A stretch of 64,000 nt of DNA. Source: Algibacter marinivivus. Its GTDB lineage: Bacteria > Bacteroidota > Bacteroidia > Flavobacteriales > Flavobacteriaceae. The stretch spans positions 62,001 to 126,000 of the forward strand of contig NZ_QFRI01000002.1 of NCBI RefSeq assembly GCF_003143755.1. Direction: 5' to 3'. The notes under the pieces are model-generated. The model had not been told where the DNA came from and made no database searches. It worked only from the letters and a program-made list of their open reading frames with translations. Numbering within the stretch: the first letter of the stretch is position 1; every line of letters starts with the position of its first letter. The position numbers and the translations under genes are program-made. Below, one piece after another: positions 35,827 through 45,263 of the stretch.

Positions 35827-36506
35827 TCAATTAAAGAAACCCCATTCAAATCCGTAGTCAACACATCACTCATATAATCAAAAAATGGTCGAATCGCTTT
35901 AAATGACATATCAATTTCGTTTAAAAAATTAACATCAAGCACTTCTTTGTCGGTATATTTTTTAGTGAAAATGTATTGCTTTTTTTTAATTAAATCAATC
36001 GCTTTATGATCTTTAGCAAATCCTCTTGGAGCAGACTTCACTTCATCGCCTATAAACGAATCTCCCCAAACTGAATTGAATTTTTTATTTGCTAAAATCT
36101 CACGAATTTCAGAATCATCCATTTCAAATTCTTTACGAATCCGCATCAAATCTTCTTTAGCAGGTTCCCAAAAACCAGTAGCTATAAAACTTTCATTATT
36201 GGGCTGAATATGTAAATAATAACCACCCCTTAATCTTGGTTTTGTTCTATGAAATGAGCCTCCAAAATGTGTTTTATAAGGTAGCTTGTTTTTTGAAAAA
36301 CGTACATCTCGATAAATTCTAAAAATCTTGAGTTTATCAATCTCATCATGAATATTTAAGTTTTCATGAATGGTATTATAAAAAGCTTTTACATCTTTTT
36401 CAATAGCTTTAAATTCAGACTTATTATCATTAAACCAATCACGATTGTTATTTTTCTCTAGTTTTTTAAAAAATGCAAAAACAGATTTTGGCACTGATGC
36501 ACTCAT
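35823..36506 (-). CDS. DUF2461 family protein
   Basis: A 227-residue protein of the DUF2461/TIGR02453 family. Typical phrases are 'FFKKLEKNNNRDWFNDNKSEFKAIEKDVKAFY', 'IFRIYRDVRFSKNKLPYKTHFGGSFHR' and 'GGYYLHIQPNNESFIATGFWEPAKEDLMRIRKEFE'. Function is unknown. It converges with the 138-residue gene with overlapping stops and lies 37 bases downstream of the TruA-like gene, likely in one transcript. Confidence 0.9.
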   Translation of the reverse strand: MSASVPKSVFAFFKKLEKNNNRDWFNDNKSEFKAIEKDVKAFYNTIHENLNIHDEIDKLKIFRIYRDVRFSKNKLPYKTHFGGSFHRTKPRLRGGYYLHIQPNNESFIATGFWEPAKEDLMRIRKEFEMDDSEIREILANKKFNSVWGDSFIGDEVKSAPRGFAKDHKAIDLIKKKQYIFTKKYTDKEVLDVNFLNEIDMSFKAIRPFFDYMSDVLTTDLNGVSLID

Positions 36507-36543
36507 AATATTTATTTTTTATAAAGCTACAAAAGCTTAAGTA

Positions 36544-37320
36544 TTATTCAAACTCTATTTTGTTAAGAATTAAACCTGAAGCCGGTGCAATATAATTCAT
36601 CTTAATTCTGCTATCCGGAACCAAAGAGTTCTTAATATCTTGAAGAGTTAATTTTCCTTTTCCTAAATCAATAAGTGTTCCCATCATCAAACGAATTTGA
36701 TTTCGCATAAACCCCTTTCCTTTTACTTTTAATAAATATGTTTTTTTAGGAAAATAATTAGCCGAATATATAGTATTTTCAACCAACTCGCATTGAAGAA
36801 TCTCTCGAGTATAAATACCATTTTCAGTTGGCTTATAACAATAAGACCACAAATAATTTTTACCTTCAAAAAGCTTTGCACCTTCTTTCATTAGCTGAAT
36901 GTCCAAATCATCAAGAATAGTTGTCATTATAGGTGCACAAAACGGATGGCATTTTTCGCCATAAGCAAAAAGGTATATATATTCCTTAACCTTGGAATGG
37001 TTAATGATATTGAAATCCTTATCAACTTCTCTAATACTAAATGCCCGAATATCTTGTGGTAAATTATAATTGAATAAGTCTAAAAAAGCATTTTTATCTT
37101 CAATTGGTTCTTTTAAAAACAATTCAAAAGCAGCATGTTCTGCTGATACCATAGCATCTGTTCTTCCTGAAATTAAACTTTTAAAGTATTTACCTTCTAG
37201 AATAAAATTCAAAGTTCTATCAACCATAAGATGTAATGTTTTTACATCAGGTTGCTTTTGCCAACCATGAAAACGATAACCCAAATATTGAATATCTATA
37301 ACGTAAAAATACTTTTTCAT
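36544..37320 (-). CDS. TruA-like tRNA pseudouridine synthase (divergent paralogue)
   Basis: A 258-residue pseudouridine synthase of the TruA family. The catalytic motif reads SGRTDAMVSA with Asp55, where classic TruA has GRTDAGVHA. The C-terminal 'YLLKVKGKGFMRNQIRLMMGTLIDLGKGKL' matches the family's RNA-binding MVR/LMG motif. The enzyme should isomerise uridine in tRNA (positions 38-40 in TruA), but the altered motif suggests a paralogue with a changed target or weaker activity. I therefore do not assign the truA symbol. It starts MKKYFYVIDIQYLGYRFHGW. Confidence 0.8.
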   Translation of the reverse strand: MKKYFYVIDIQYLGYRFHGWQKQPDVKTLHLMVDRTLNFILEGKYFKSLISGRTDAMVSAEHAAFELFLKEPIEDKNAFLDLFNYNLPQDIRAFSIREVDKDFNIINHSKVKEYIYLFAYGEKCHPFCAPIMTTILDDLDIQLMKEGAKLFEGKNYLWSYCYKPTENGIYTREILQCELVENTIYSANYFPKKTYLLKVKGKGFMRNQIRLMMGTLIDLGKGKLTLQDIKNSLVPDSRIKMNYIAPASGLILNKIEFE

Positions 37321-37415
37321 TATGCGCTTTTAGAGTGCGGAAATTAGTCTATTTATCAATTGTGACAAAAATTTTATACATTGTATTGGTTAATACTAAC
37401 TAAAACTAATAATTT

Positions 37416-37832
37416 ATGACTAACTCAACAAACAAACCACCAATCTGGTTCTGGATAGTAAGCGTCATTGCTTTAGTCTGGAACGCCATGGGTGTAAACG
37501 AATATTTACAACAAGCTTACAATACAGAACGTTATCGTGAAATGTACACGCCAGAACAACTTGAAATAGCTGCAAACTTGCCTTCTTGGGTTACAGCAGC
37601 ATTTGCGATAGCCGTTTTTGCTGGCGCTTTAGCAGCAATTGGATTATTACTTAGAAAATCTTGGTCTGTTAAATTATGGCTATTATCGTTACTAGCAGTA
37701 ATTGTTCAAATGGGATATCTTTTAATAAATGGTTATGCTTCAAGCATAGTAATGACAATTATGATCATTGTTTTTGCTTTAGCTTTTGTCTGGTTTGCTA
37801 GAAAATCTGAAGCTAATGGTTGGTTGTCTTAA
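37416..37832 (+). CDS. Small multi-pass membrane protein
   Basis: A 138-residue inner-membrane protein with four helices: about 11-27 (FWIVSVIALVWNAMGV), 56-80 (VTAAFAIAVFAGALAAIGLLL), 86-104 (LWLLSLLAVIVQMGYLL) and 108-128 (SSIVMTIMIIVFALAFVWF). An acidic/aromatic loop lies between the first two (EYLQQAYNTERYREMYTPEQLE). The N-terminal 'PPIWFWIVSVIALVWNAMGV' is a pattern I recall from small conserved Bacteroidota proteins loosely annotated as sugar transporters. Function unknown. A bidirectional terminator follows. Confidence 0.7.
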   Translation: MTNSTNKPPIWFWIVSVIALVWNAMGVNEYLQQAYNTERYREMYTPEQLEIAANLPSWVTAAFAIAVFAGALAAIGLLLRKSWSVKLWLLSLLAVIVQMGYLLINGYASSIVMTIMIIVFALAFVWFARKSEANGWLS

Positions 37833-37850
37833 AGATTAATAATTCGCATA

Positions 37851-37881
37851 AAAAAGGCATTAGATTTTCTAATGCCTTTTT
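37851..37881. terminator. Bidirectional terminator at the end of the his operon
   Basis: AAAAAGGCATTA pairs exactly with TAATGCCTTTTT (12 bp plus an inner G-C pair) around a short loop. It serves both the small membrane gene and hisIE. Confidence 0.88.
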
Positions 37882-37884
37882 AAT

Positions 37885-38478
37885 TTATTTTTGTCTGCCT
37901 TTAAGTTCTTCCTCAATATCTTTTAAAGTAAATCCTTTGGCCTGTAGCAACATTAAGTAGTGAAATAATAAATCTGCTGACTCATATAAGAACAGCTCAT
38001 CATTATTATCCATGGCTTCAATAACGGTTTCTACAGCCTCCTCTCCTACTTTTTGAGCGACTTTATTAATCCCTTTTGAAAACAAACTTGCCACATAAGA
38101 TTTATTGGTGTCTTTATTTGCAACACGTTCTGCAATTACACCTTCTAACGTTGAAAAGAATCCATAAGAAGCATTATTGTTTTCCTTCCAGCAAGTATCA
38201 GTTCCAGTATGACACGTTGGTCCAACAGGATTTACTTGAATTAATAATGAATCATTATCACAATCATTTTTAATATCAACAAGGTTTAGAAAGTTTCCAC
38301 TTTCCTCACCTTTAGTCCATAAACGTTGTTTACTTCTACTAAAAAAAGTCACTTGTTTAGTGTCTAATGTTTTTTGATAAGCCTCCTCATTCATATAGCC
38401 TAACATCAAAACTTTTTTTGTTGTGGCATCTTGAATGATTGCTGGCACTAATCCGTTTGAGTCGTATTTTATTTCCAT
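37885..38478 (-). CDS. hisIE: Bifunctional phosphoribosyl-AMP cyclohydrolase/phosphoribosyl-ATP pyrophosphatase
   Basis: A 197-residue fused enzyme for steps 2 and 3 of histidine synthesis. The HisI half (about 1-105) contains 'VLMLGYMNEEAYQKTLDTKQVTFFSRSKQRLWTKGEESGN' and the metal-binding 'DCDNDSLLIQVNPVGPTCHTGTDTCW'. The HisE half (about 108-195) has 'LFSKGINKVAQKVGEEAVETVIEAMDN', the MazG-like acidic helix pair. It is the last gene of the his operon, separated from hisF by an 80-base gap containing a paired palindromic repeat. Confidence 0.96.
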   Translation of the reverse strand: MEIKYDSNGLVPAIIQDATTKKVLMLGYMNEEAYQKTLDTKQVTFFSRSKQRLWTKGEESGNFLNLVDIKNDCDNDSLLIQVNPVGPTCHTGTDTCWKENNNASYGFFSTLEGVIAERVANKDTNKSYVASLFSKGINKVAQKVGEEAVETVIEAMDNNDELFLYESADLLFHYLMLLQAKGFTLKDIEEELKGRQK

Positions 38479-38485
38479 TTTTTTT

Positions 38486-38554
38486 CATTCCTGCGAAGGC
38501 AGGAATCTATTTTATTTAAAACTTAAATAGTGGATTCCTGCCTTCGCAGGAATG
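38486..38554. repeat. Paired 22-bp inverted repeat (REP-like) between hisF and hisIE
   Basis: The 22-base arms 38486-38507 and 38533-38554 are exact reverse complements, and each is itself nearly palindromic (ATTCCTGC-GAAG-GCAGGAAT). A degenerate single copy lies at 48157-48180. It should form a stable hairpin within the his mRNA. Confidence 0.75.
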
Positions 38555-38558
38555 ACAA

Positions 38559-39314
38559 CTATAATCTAACTTCTATATTATTTGCTTTTAATTCTTTTTT
38601 CAATTCTGGAATAGGGATTTCACCAAAGTGAAATACACTAGCAGCTAAAGCCGCATCAGATTTTCCTTTTTCAAAAGTATCAATAAAATGCTGCACATTT
38701 CCTGCGCCTCCAGATGCTATTATTGGAATATTCAATTCATCTGATAATTTAGCTAAAGCTTCATTTGCAAATCCATTTTTAGTTCCATCGTGATTCATAG
38801 ATGTAAACAAAATTTCTCCTGCGCCACGTTCTTCAACTTCTTTTGCCCATTCAAATAATTTAATTTCTGTTGGAATGGTTCCTCCTGCAAGATGCACAAA
38901 CCACTCGTTATCAATTTTTTTAGCATCAATAGCTACAACAACACATTGGCTTCCAAATTTATCAGCCAATTCATTGATTAATTCTGGTCGTTTTACTGCC
39001 GACGAGTTAATAGACACTTTATCTGCTCCACATTGTAACAATGCATCAACATGTTCAACACTGGAAATACCACCACCAACAGTAAAAGGTATATTTACTT
39101 GTTCTGCGACATGCAATACCATATCTAAAGTAGTGCCTCTATTCTCTAAAGTTGCTGCAATATCTAAGAACACCAATTCATCAGCCCCATGATCAGCATA
39201 TTGTTTTGCTAGTTCTACAGGGTCTCCTGCATCACGCAAATCAACAAAATTCACGCCTTTTACTGTGCGCCCGTTCTTAATATCTAAACATGGTATAATT
39301 CGTTTTGTTAGCAT
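38559..39314 (-). CDS. hisF: Imidazole glycerol phosphate synthase cyclase subunit
   Basis: A 251-residue TIM barrel that uses ammonia from HisH to convert PRFAR to imidazole glycerol phosphate and AICAR. '[22 protein letters not shown]' carries the catalytic Asp of the N-terminal strand, '[11 protein letters not shown]' and '[13 protein letters not shown]' are the phosphate loops, and '[10 protein letters not shown]' has the second Asp. Length is normal. It overlaps hisA by one base. Confidence 0.96.
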   Translation of the reverse strand: MLTKRIIPCLDIKNGRTVKGVNFVDLRDAGDPVELAKQYADHGADELVFLDIAATLENRGTTLDMVLHVAEQVNIPFTVGGGISSVEHVDALLQCGADKVSINSSAVKRPELINELADKFGSQCVVVAIDAKKIDNEWFVHLAGGTIPTEIKLFEWAKEVEERGAGEILFTSMNHDGTKNGFANEALAKLSDELNIPIIASGGAGNVQHFIDTFEKGKSDAALAASVFHFGEIPIPELKKELKANNIEVRL

Positions 39315-40048
39315 TATACAAATTTTTCTAGTTCGTAAAGACTGATTCTGTTTTCATAAATTGCTTTACCAATAATAACGCCTTCACAACCTAACTGAAT
39401 TAACTTTGGTAATTCATCAATATGTGAAATCCCACCAGATGCTATTAATTTTATAGATTGCCCGCTACTACTATTGGAGCACTCTTCAATGATTTCTTTA
39501 TACAAATCGAACGAAGGTCCTTCAAGCATACCATCTTTTGAAATATCAGTACAAATAACATACTGAATCCCCTTCTTTTGATAGTCTTTTATAAACGGAA
39601 TAACATCTTCTTTACTTTGTTCCATCCAACCGCTTATAGATACTTTTCCTGCATCACTGTCTGCTCCTAAGATAATTTTATTTCCTCCATATTTAGAAAC
39701 CCAACCTTCAAAAGTGTCTCTGTCTTTCACAGCTATACTACCACCAGTAATTTGTCTTGCACCAGAATTGAAAGCAATATGCAAATCTTCATTGGTTTTT
39801 AAACCACCTCCAAAATCAATCTTCAACTTGGTTTTTGAAGCAATTTGCTCTAATACTTTATAGTTTACAATATGTTTTGCTTTAGCACCATCTAAATCTA
39901 CTAAATGCAAATATTCAATCCCTGAAGCTTCAAACATTTTTGCAACTTCAAGCGGGTTTTCATTATATACTTTTTTAGTATCATAATCCCCTTTGGTTAA
40001 GCGAACGCACTTTCCGTCTATGATGTCTATGGCTGGTATTATTCTCAT
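39314..40048 (-). CDS. hisA: ProFAR isomerase
   Basis: A 244-residue TIM barrel for step 4 of histidine synthesis. '[27 protein letters not shown]' holds the catalytic Asp8; '[12 protein letters not shown]' and '[13 protein letters not shown]' bind the phosphates, and '[17 protein letters not shown]' contains the second catalytic Asp. It shares one base with hisF and is one base from hisH. Confidence 0.96.
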   Translation of the reverse strand: MRIIPAIDIIDGKCVRLTKGDYDTKKVYNENPLEVAKMFEASGIEYLHLVDLDGAKAKHIVNYKVLEQIASKTKLKIDFGGGLKTNEDLHIAFNSGARQITGGSIAVKDRDTFEGWVSKYGGNKIILGADSDAGKVSISGWMEQSKEDVIPFIKDYQKKGIQYVICTDISKDGMLEGPSFDLYKEIIEECSNSSSGQSIKLIASGGISHIDELPKLIQLGCEGVIIGKAIYENRISLYELEKFV

Positions 40049-40049
40049 A

Positions 40050-40631
40050 TTATAATTCTAAAAAATTCTGTAATATTTTTGCTCCTGAAACACTACTCTT
40101 TTCTGGGTGAAATTGAGTGCCATAAAAATTTTCGTGCCGCAATGCAGAGGCATAATTAATCTCGTAATCTGTTGCTGCTATGGTTTCATTACAATGCTCT
40201 GCATAATAACTGTGAACCAAATACATGTATTCGTTTTCTTTGATATCTTTAAATAAATCAGATTTTAAATCTTTAATAACATTCCATCCCATTTGCGGTA
40301 CTTTTACGTTATCTGAAAAGCGTTTTACCTTGGTTTGAAATATACCTAAACCTTCGGTATCGCCTTCTTCAGTATGCAAACACATGAGCTGCATGCCTAA
40401 ACAAATCCCCAAAACTGGCTGCTTAAGCTTAGGAATCAATTTATCTAAACCACTTTCTTTAAGCATTTTCATTGCAGAACTTGCTTCTCCTACACCAGGA
40501 AAAATCACTTTATCAGCAGCTTTTATTTCCTCAGGATTATTAGATAAAATAGCATCATGACCCAAACGATTGAAAGCAAATTGAATACTCTTTATGTTGC
40601 CTGCTCCGTAATTTATTATTACTAACTTCAT
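40050..40631 (-). CDS. hisH: Imidazole glycerol phosphate synthase glutaminase subunit
   Basis: A 193-residue class I glutamine amidotransferase that supplies ammonia to HisF. The catalytic triad is visible: Cys in [12 protein letters not shown], and His and Glu in [11 protein letters not shown]. '[12 protein letters not shown]' opens the protein. It overlaps hisB by one base, keeping the operon tightly coupled. Confidence 0.96.
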   Translation of the reverse strand: MKLVIINYGAGNIKSIQFAFNRLGHDAILSNNPEEIKAADKVIFPGVGEASSAMKMLKESGLDKLIPKLKQPVLGICLGMQLMCLHTEEGDTEGLGIFQTKVKRFSDNVKVPQMGWNVIKDLKSDLFKDIKENEYMYLVHSYYAEHCNETIAATDYEINYASALRHENFYGTQFHPEKSSVSGAKILQNFLEL

Positions 40632-41767
40632 TATAGCATTCCCTTTGTACTTGGTAAAAACATTTTATTTGAATCTCTTTTTACAGCCATTTTCATCGCT
40701 TTTGCAAAAGCTTTAAATATGCCTTCAATTTTGTGGTGCTCATTTGTGCCTTCTGCCTTAATATTCAAATTACATTTTGCTCCATCAGTAAACGATTTAA
40801 ACAAGTGGAAAAACATTTCAGTTGGCATATCGCCTATTTTTTCACGTTTAAATTCCGCATCCCATTCTAACCAATTTCTTCCACCAAAGTCAACTACTAC
40901 TTGTGCTAAACAATCATCCATTGGCAAACAAAAACCATAGCGTTCAATACCAAGTTTATTTCCTAATGCTTTGTTGAACAATTCACCTAAAGCAATCATG
41001 GTATCTTCAATAGTGTGATGTTCATCAACTTCCAAATCGCCATCCACTTTAACAGTTAAATCCATTGCACCATGACGTCCAATTTGATCTAGCATATGAT
41101 CGAAAAAAGACAAGCCTGTATTGATGTTATTTTCGCCAGAACCATCTAAATTTAATTTTATATAAATCTTTGTTTCATTGGTGTTACGAGTAATTTCTTC
41201 AACGCGGTCTTGAAGTTTTAAAAACTCATAAATTGTTTTCCAATCTGTACTTGTTAACGCTATACAATCAAAAATTTCTTGTTTAGAACTTTCAATTTCA
41301 TCAGCACCCAATTCAGGATCTTCAGACAGATAAACACCCTTAGCACCTAAATTTTTAGCCAGCTCCATATCGGTAATTCTATCACCTAAAACAAAAGAAT
41401 TTTCTAAATCATAGTCCTCAGAAAAATATTGAGTTAATAAACCTGTTCTTGGTTTTCTAGTCTCAGCATTTTCATGCGGAAACGTTTTATCAATATAGAT
41501 AGCAGAAAAATTCACACCTTCTTTTTCAAAAGCATCAATAATTTTATTTTGAGCAGGCCAAAACGTGTCTTCTGGAAAACTATTGGTGCCTAAACCATCT
41601 TGATTGGTGACCATAACCAATTCGTAATCCAATTCATTAGCTATTTTAGCCATATATTGAAAAACTTTTGGGTAGTATTCCAACTTCTCTAAACTATCTA
41701 ATTGATAGTCTAAAGGTGGTTCTAAAACTAGTGTTCCGTCTCTGTCTATAAATAATACTTTCTTCAT
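40631..41767 (-). CDS. hisB: Bifunctional histidinol-phosphatase/imidazoleglycerol-phosphate dehydratase
   Basis: A 378-residue fusion. The N-terminal HAD phosphatase has DRDGTL (Asp8, Asp10) and '[11 protein letters not shown]' and '[15 protein letters not shown]'. The C-terminal dehydratase starts near residue 185 with '[25 protein letters not shown]' and shows metal-binding '[13 protein letters not shown]', 'DEHHTIEDT' and '[29 protein letters not shown]'. Steps 6 and 8 of the pathway. Shares one base with its neighbours on either side. Confidence 0.96.
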   Translation of the reverse strand: MKKVLFIDRDGTLVLEPPLDYQLDSLEKLEYYPKVFQYMAKIANELDYELVMVTNQDGLGTNSFPEDTFWPAQNKIIDAFEKEGVNFSAIYIDKTFPHENAETRKPRTGLLTQYFSEDYDLENSFVLGDRITDMELAKNLGAKGVYLSEDPELGADEIESSKQEIFDCIALTSTDWKTIYEFLKLQDRVEEITRNTNETKIYIKLNLDGSGENNINTGLSFFDHMLDQIGRHGAMDLTVKVDGDLEVDEHHTIEDTMIALGELFNKALGNKLGIERYGFCLPMDDCLAQVVVDFGGRNWLEWDAEFKREKIGDMPTEMFFHLFKSFTDGAKCNLNIKAEGTNEHHKIEGIFKAFAKAMKMAVKRDSNKMFLPSTKGML

Positions 41768-42801
41768 TATATAGATTTTAAAGTATCTATTAATATTTTA
41801 TTTTCTTTAGGAGTTCCAACTGTAAAACGCAAACAATTTTCACAACCTGGTTGAGTTGTTCTATTTCTAATTACTATCCCCTTTTCAATTAATTGATTGT
41901 AACGCTTTGTGGCATCATCAACTTTAGCTAATACAAAATTAGCATCTGATGGATATATTTTTGAAATAAAATTTACATCATTCAATTTACTCACCAAAAC
42001 ATCACGTTCTTCTAAAATAGATTCAACCTGCTGTTTTGTTAATGCGTTTTGCTCTAGTTGAGAAATCGCTTTTTGTTGCGTTAACTCATTCACATTATAT
42101 GGCGGTTTAATGCGATTTAATACTGAAATGATTTCTTCTGAAGCATAACAAATTCCTAAACGAATACCTGCCATTCCGTAAGCTTTTGAAAGAGTTTGAG
42201 TAACAATTAAATTAGGAAACTCGCTCAATCGACTTGCCCAACTTTCTTCATTTGAAAAATCAATATATGCTTCATCTATAACAACAATACCATTAAATTT
42301 ATTTATTAATCTTTCAATGGATTTTGCTTCAAAACTATTCCCTGTTGGATTGTTTGGCGAACATAAAAACAACAACTTCGAATTTGAATCTGCTATTTCA
42401 AGAATCTCATCAACTTTAGGTTGAAAGCTATCACTTAGTTGGACACTTTTAATTTCAACAGCGTTAATATTAGCCAAAACACTATACATACCATAAGTTG
42501 GAGGTAGTGTAATAATATTATCTTGGTTTGGTTCACAAAAAGCACGATAAATTAAATCTAAAACTTCATCACTACCATTACCTAAAAGCATATTTTTTTG
42601 TGAAATGCTTTTAATTTCTGAAAGTAATGATTTCACGGTACGCTGCTGTGGATCTGGGTAACGATTTACGCCATTTTCAAACGGATTTTCATTCGCATCT
42701 AAAAACACCATGTCGCCACTATTACCTTGAAACTCATCTCTTGCCGATGAATACGGTTTTAGTGCTTTTATTGTTGGCCTTATTAAATTTTGAACACTCA
42801 T
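41767..42801 (-). CDS. hisC: Histidinol-phosphate aminotransferase
   Basis: A 344-residue PLP enzyme. The binding Lys is in '[19 protein letters not shown]'; '[12 protein letters not shown]' and '[11 protein letters not shown]' are standard fold-type I features, and '[13 protein letters not shown]' binds the substrate phosphate. It catalyses step 7. One-base overlaps join it to hisD and hisB. Confidence 0.96.
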   Translation of the reverse strand: MSVQNLIRPTIKALKPYSSARDEFQGNSGDMVFLDANENPFENGVNRYPDPQQRTVKSLLSEIKSISQKNMLLGNGSDEVLDLIYRAFCEPNQDNIITLPPTYGMYSVLANINAVEIKSVQLSDSFQPKVDEILEIADSNSKLLFLCSPNNPTGNSFEAKSIERLINKFNGIVVIDEAYIDFSNEESWASRLSEFPNLIVTQTLSKAYGMAGIRLGICYASEEIISVLNRIKPPYNVNELTQQKAISQLEQNALTKQQVESILEERDVLVSKLNDVNFISKIYPSDANFVLAKVDDATKRYNQLIEKGIVIRNRTTQPGCENCLRFTVGTPKENKILIDTLKSI

Positions 42802-44084
42802 TATTTTAAATCCTTTAATCGAATTGATACCGCATTTTTGTGCGCTTGTAAACCTTCTGCTTCTGCCATTAACTCAATGGTTTCTCCAATATTTAAAAGT
42901 CCTTCTTTTGATATTTTCTGAAATGTCATACTTTTCATAAAACTATCTAAATTCACGCCTGAATACGCTTTACTAAATCCATTTGTTGGTAAAGTATGAT
43001 TCGTACCTGAAGCATAATCTCCTGCACTTTCAGGTGTATAATCACCTATAAAAACAGAACCTGCATTATTGATATTATCCACATACAAATCTTCGTTTTT
43101 ACAACAAATAATAAAATGTTCAGGCCCATATTCGTCAATCATATCTATAGCAGTCTCATCATTCTCAACATAAATCAACTTTGAATTACTAATCGCCTTT
43201 TCTGCAATTGCTTTACGTGGAAGTACTTTTAATTGTTTTTCAACTTCTTCAGAAACTTCATCTATCAATCGCTTAGATGTTGATACTAATATTACTTGAC
43301 TATCCGTTCCATGCTCTGCTTGACTCAATAAATCTGAAGCTATATAAGATGCATTTGCTGTTTCATCTGCAACTACTAATAATTCGCTTGGTCCCGCAGG
43401 CATATCAATGGCAACACCATGTTTTGTAGCTATTTGTTTCGCAACTGTTACATACTGGTTTCCAGGTCCGAAAATTTTATAAACCTGAGGAATGGTTTCT
43501 GTACCAAAAGTTAATCCAGCTATAGCTTGAATACCTCCTACTTTTATAATTTTAGTTACACCACAAAGTTGAGCTGCAAACAGAATTTCTGGTGCTAACT
43601 TACCCTCTTTATTTGGTGGCGAACACAAAATTATTTCTTTACAATCGGCAATTTGTGCAGGAACCGCTAACATTAAAACTGTAGAAAACAAAGGTGCTGT
43701 TCCCCCAGGAATGTACAAGCCTACTTTTTGAATTGGTCTTTTTTCTTGCCAACATTGCACGCCGTTAGTCGTTTCTATTTCAATTTTTGATGTCTTTTGA
43801 GCAGTATGAAATACTTCAATATTATGTTTTGCTATCTTAATAGCTTTTTGAAGTTTTTCAGGAACTTGCTGAACTGCTTGTTCTATTTCACCAAGTGTTA
43901 CAATATTTGATTCTAAAGTAACATTATCAAATTTACTTGTAAATTCCTTTATGGCTTCATCTCCTCTTTCAGAAACCTCATTAAATATTTGAGTAACTAC
44001 ACCTTCAATATCGCCAACAGTTTGTGTTGGACGTTTTAAAACATCAGACCAGTTTTCCTTATTTGGATTTTTTATGATTTGCAT
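42801..44084 (-). CDS. hisD: Histidinol dehydrogenase
   Basis: A 427-residue zinc enzyme oxidising histidinol to histidine with NAD+ (last step). 'VGLYIPGGTAPLFSTVLMLAVPAQIA', 'KIFGPGNQYVTVAKQ', 'IDMPAGPSELLVVAD' and 'LLSQAEHGTDSQVILV' (His of the metal site) are all present. It is 9 bases after hisG. Confidence 0.96.
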   Translation of the reverse strand: MQIIKNPNKENWSDVLKRPTQTVGDIEGVVTQIFNEVSERGDEAIKEFTSKFDNVTLESNIVTLGEIEQAVQQVPEKLQKAIKIAKHNIEVFHTAQKTSKIEIETTNGVQCWQEKRPIQKVGLYIPGGTAPLFSTVLMLAVPAQIADCKEIILCSPPNKEGKLAPEILFAAQLCGVTKIIKVGGIQAIAGLTFGTETIPQVYKIFGPGNQYVTVAKQIATKHGVAIDMPAGPSELLVVADETANASYIASDLLSQAEHGTDSQVILVSTSKRLIDEVSEEVEKQLKVLPRKAIAEKAISNSKLIYVENDETAIDMIDEYGPEHFIICCKNEDLYVDNINNAGSVFIGDYTPESAGDYASGTNHTLPTNGFSKAYSGVNLDSFMKSMTFQKISKEGLLNIGETIELMAEAEGLQAHKNAVSIRLKDLK

Positions 44085-44093
44085 AATCCGAGA

Positions 44094-44951
44094 TTAAAGT
44101 ACCATTTTTTCAATAGGACATACTAAAATACCTTGTGCTCCTTTTGCTTTTAATTCGTCAATAACATCCCAAAATTGGTTTTTACTTATTACTGAGTGAA
44201 TTGAACTCCATCCTTCTTCTGCTAATGGTAAAACAGTAGGACTCTTCATTCCTGGTAATACACTAATGATGTCTTGAACTTTATCATTTGGTGCATTTAA
44301 TAATACATATTTAGAATTTCTACCTTTTAAAACCGATTGAATTCTAAATTGAATCGTTTCTAAAATGGCTTGTCTTTCAGCATTCAATTTTGGAGAAACC
44401 GCTAAAACGGCTTCCGATTTTAAAATCGTATCAACCTCTTTTAAATTATTCTTAAACAAGGTGCTACCACTAGAAACAATATCACAAATAGCATCTGCTA
44501 ACCCTATATTTGGTGCTATTTCAACAGAACCATTAATGATATGAAGATTTGCATTTACACCGTTTTTATCTAAGAATTGTTTAACTGTATTTGGATACGA
44601 TGTTGCAATTCGCTTCCCTTCTAAATCTTTTATACTGGTGTAATTATCTACTTTTGGTACTGCAATACAAACACGACAAGTTGAAAATCCTAGCTTCTCA
44701 ACAACGTTTATACCTTCGCCTTTTTCTATTAAAACATTCTCGCCAATAATAGCGGCATCTACTACACCATCCTTCAAGTATTGAGGAATATCACCGTTTC
44801 TTAAATAGAAAACCTCTACAGGAAATCCTTTAGCTGAAGCTTTTAATTGATCTTTCCCATTATCAATAGAAATACCAATATCTTTTAATAGACGCATTGA
44901 GTCTTCGTTTAAACGACCCGATTTCTGTACTGCAATTCTTAATTTACTCAT
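44094..44951 (-). CDS. hisG: ATP phosphoribosyltransferase (long form)
   Basis: A 285-residue long-form HisG, first enzyme of the histidine pathway, feedback-inhibited by histidine through its C-terminal ACT-like domain (about 210-285, 'YVLLNAPNDKVQDIISVLPGMKSPTVLPLAEEGWSSIHSVI'). The catalytic part includes 'AVQKSGRLNEDS', 'AIIGENVLIEKGEGINVVEKLGF' and 'DIVSSGSTLFKNNLKEV' (PRPP loop). It is the first structural gene, preceded by a leader peptide and attenuator. Confidence 0.96.
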   Translation of the reverse strand: MSKLRIAVQKSGRLNEDSMRLLKDIGISIDNGKDQLKASAKGFPVEVFYLRNGDIPQYLKDGVVDAAIIGENVLIEKGEGINVVEKLGFSTCRVCIAVPKVDNYTSIKDLEGKRIATSYPNTVKQFLDKNGVNANLHIINGSVEIAPNIGLADAICDIVSSGSTLFKNNLKEVDTILKSEAVLAVSPKLNAERQAILETIQFRIQSVLKGRNSKYVLLNAPNDKVQDIISVLPGMKSPTVLPLAEEGWSSIHSVISKNQFWDVIDELKAKGAQGILVCPIEKMVL

Positions 44952-44997
44952 TATCTTATTTTTATGAGTTTGAAACTACCAAGTTGGAAATTAAATT

Positions 44998-45029
44998 AAA
45001 AAACCCGCTTGATTGTCTCAAACGGGTTT
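44998..45029 (-). terminator. his operon attenuator terminator
   Basis: On the minus strand the arms AAACCCGTTTGA and TCAAGCGGGTTT form a 12-bp stem with one G-T pair and a GACAA loop, followed by a T-run. It sits between the His leader peptide and hisG, the position of an attenuator. Confidence 0.85.
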
Positions 45030-45059
45030 AAATATATTTTGATTTTACTCAATACATTT

Positions 45060-45113
45060 TCACTTCGCCTGAGAGCAAATATGAAAATGATGATGTAATT
45101 GAATAAAAGTCAT
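45060..45113 (-). CDS. Histidine operon leader peptide
   Basis: A 17-codon ORF reading MTFIQLHHHFHICSQAK, with four histidines in five codons. It lies 31 bases before the attenuator terminator and upstream of hisG on the same strand. The logic of classical his attenuation is that ribosome stalling at the His codons when charged tRNA-His is scarce prevents terminator formation. It has no protein function of its own. ATG start; stop TGA. Confidence 0.85.
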   Translation of the reverse strand: MTFIQLHHHFHICSQAK

Positions 45114-45263
45114 GTTCTTTTTATTTGATGCAAATATCTATAATTTATCTGATTAAATCCAAATTATAAAAGTAATTCTTATAACAATTCAATATTATTA
45201 ATAATTAGGTAAGTAAAAATTAATAATTTTTAAAAGAACACCTTATTTGCTGAATTTATTATT

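Larger units (their letters stand above)
44952..45263. other. his operon leader region of 312 bases
   Basis: It contains the leader peptide (45060-45113) and the attenuator terminator (44998-45029) described separately. Upstream of the leader a near -7 box (GATATTTG on the minus strand) lies before it. Beyond 45130 toward the SPFH gene nothing else is recognised. Confidence 0.6.

Noticed and set aside
45060-45075. CTGAGAG motif suggesting a TPP riboswitch
   Set aside because: The rest of the TPP aptamer is missing; the motif is inside the His leader peptide on the other strand.
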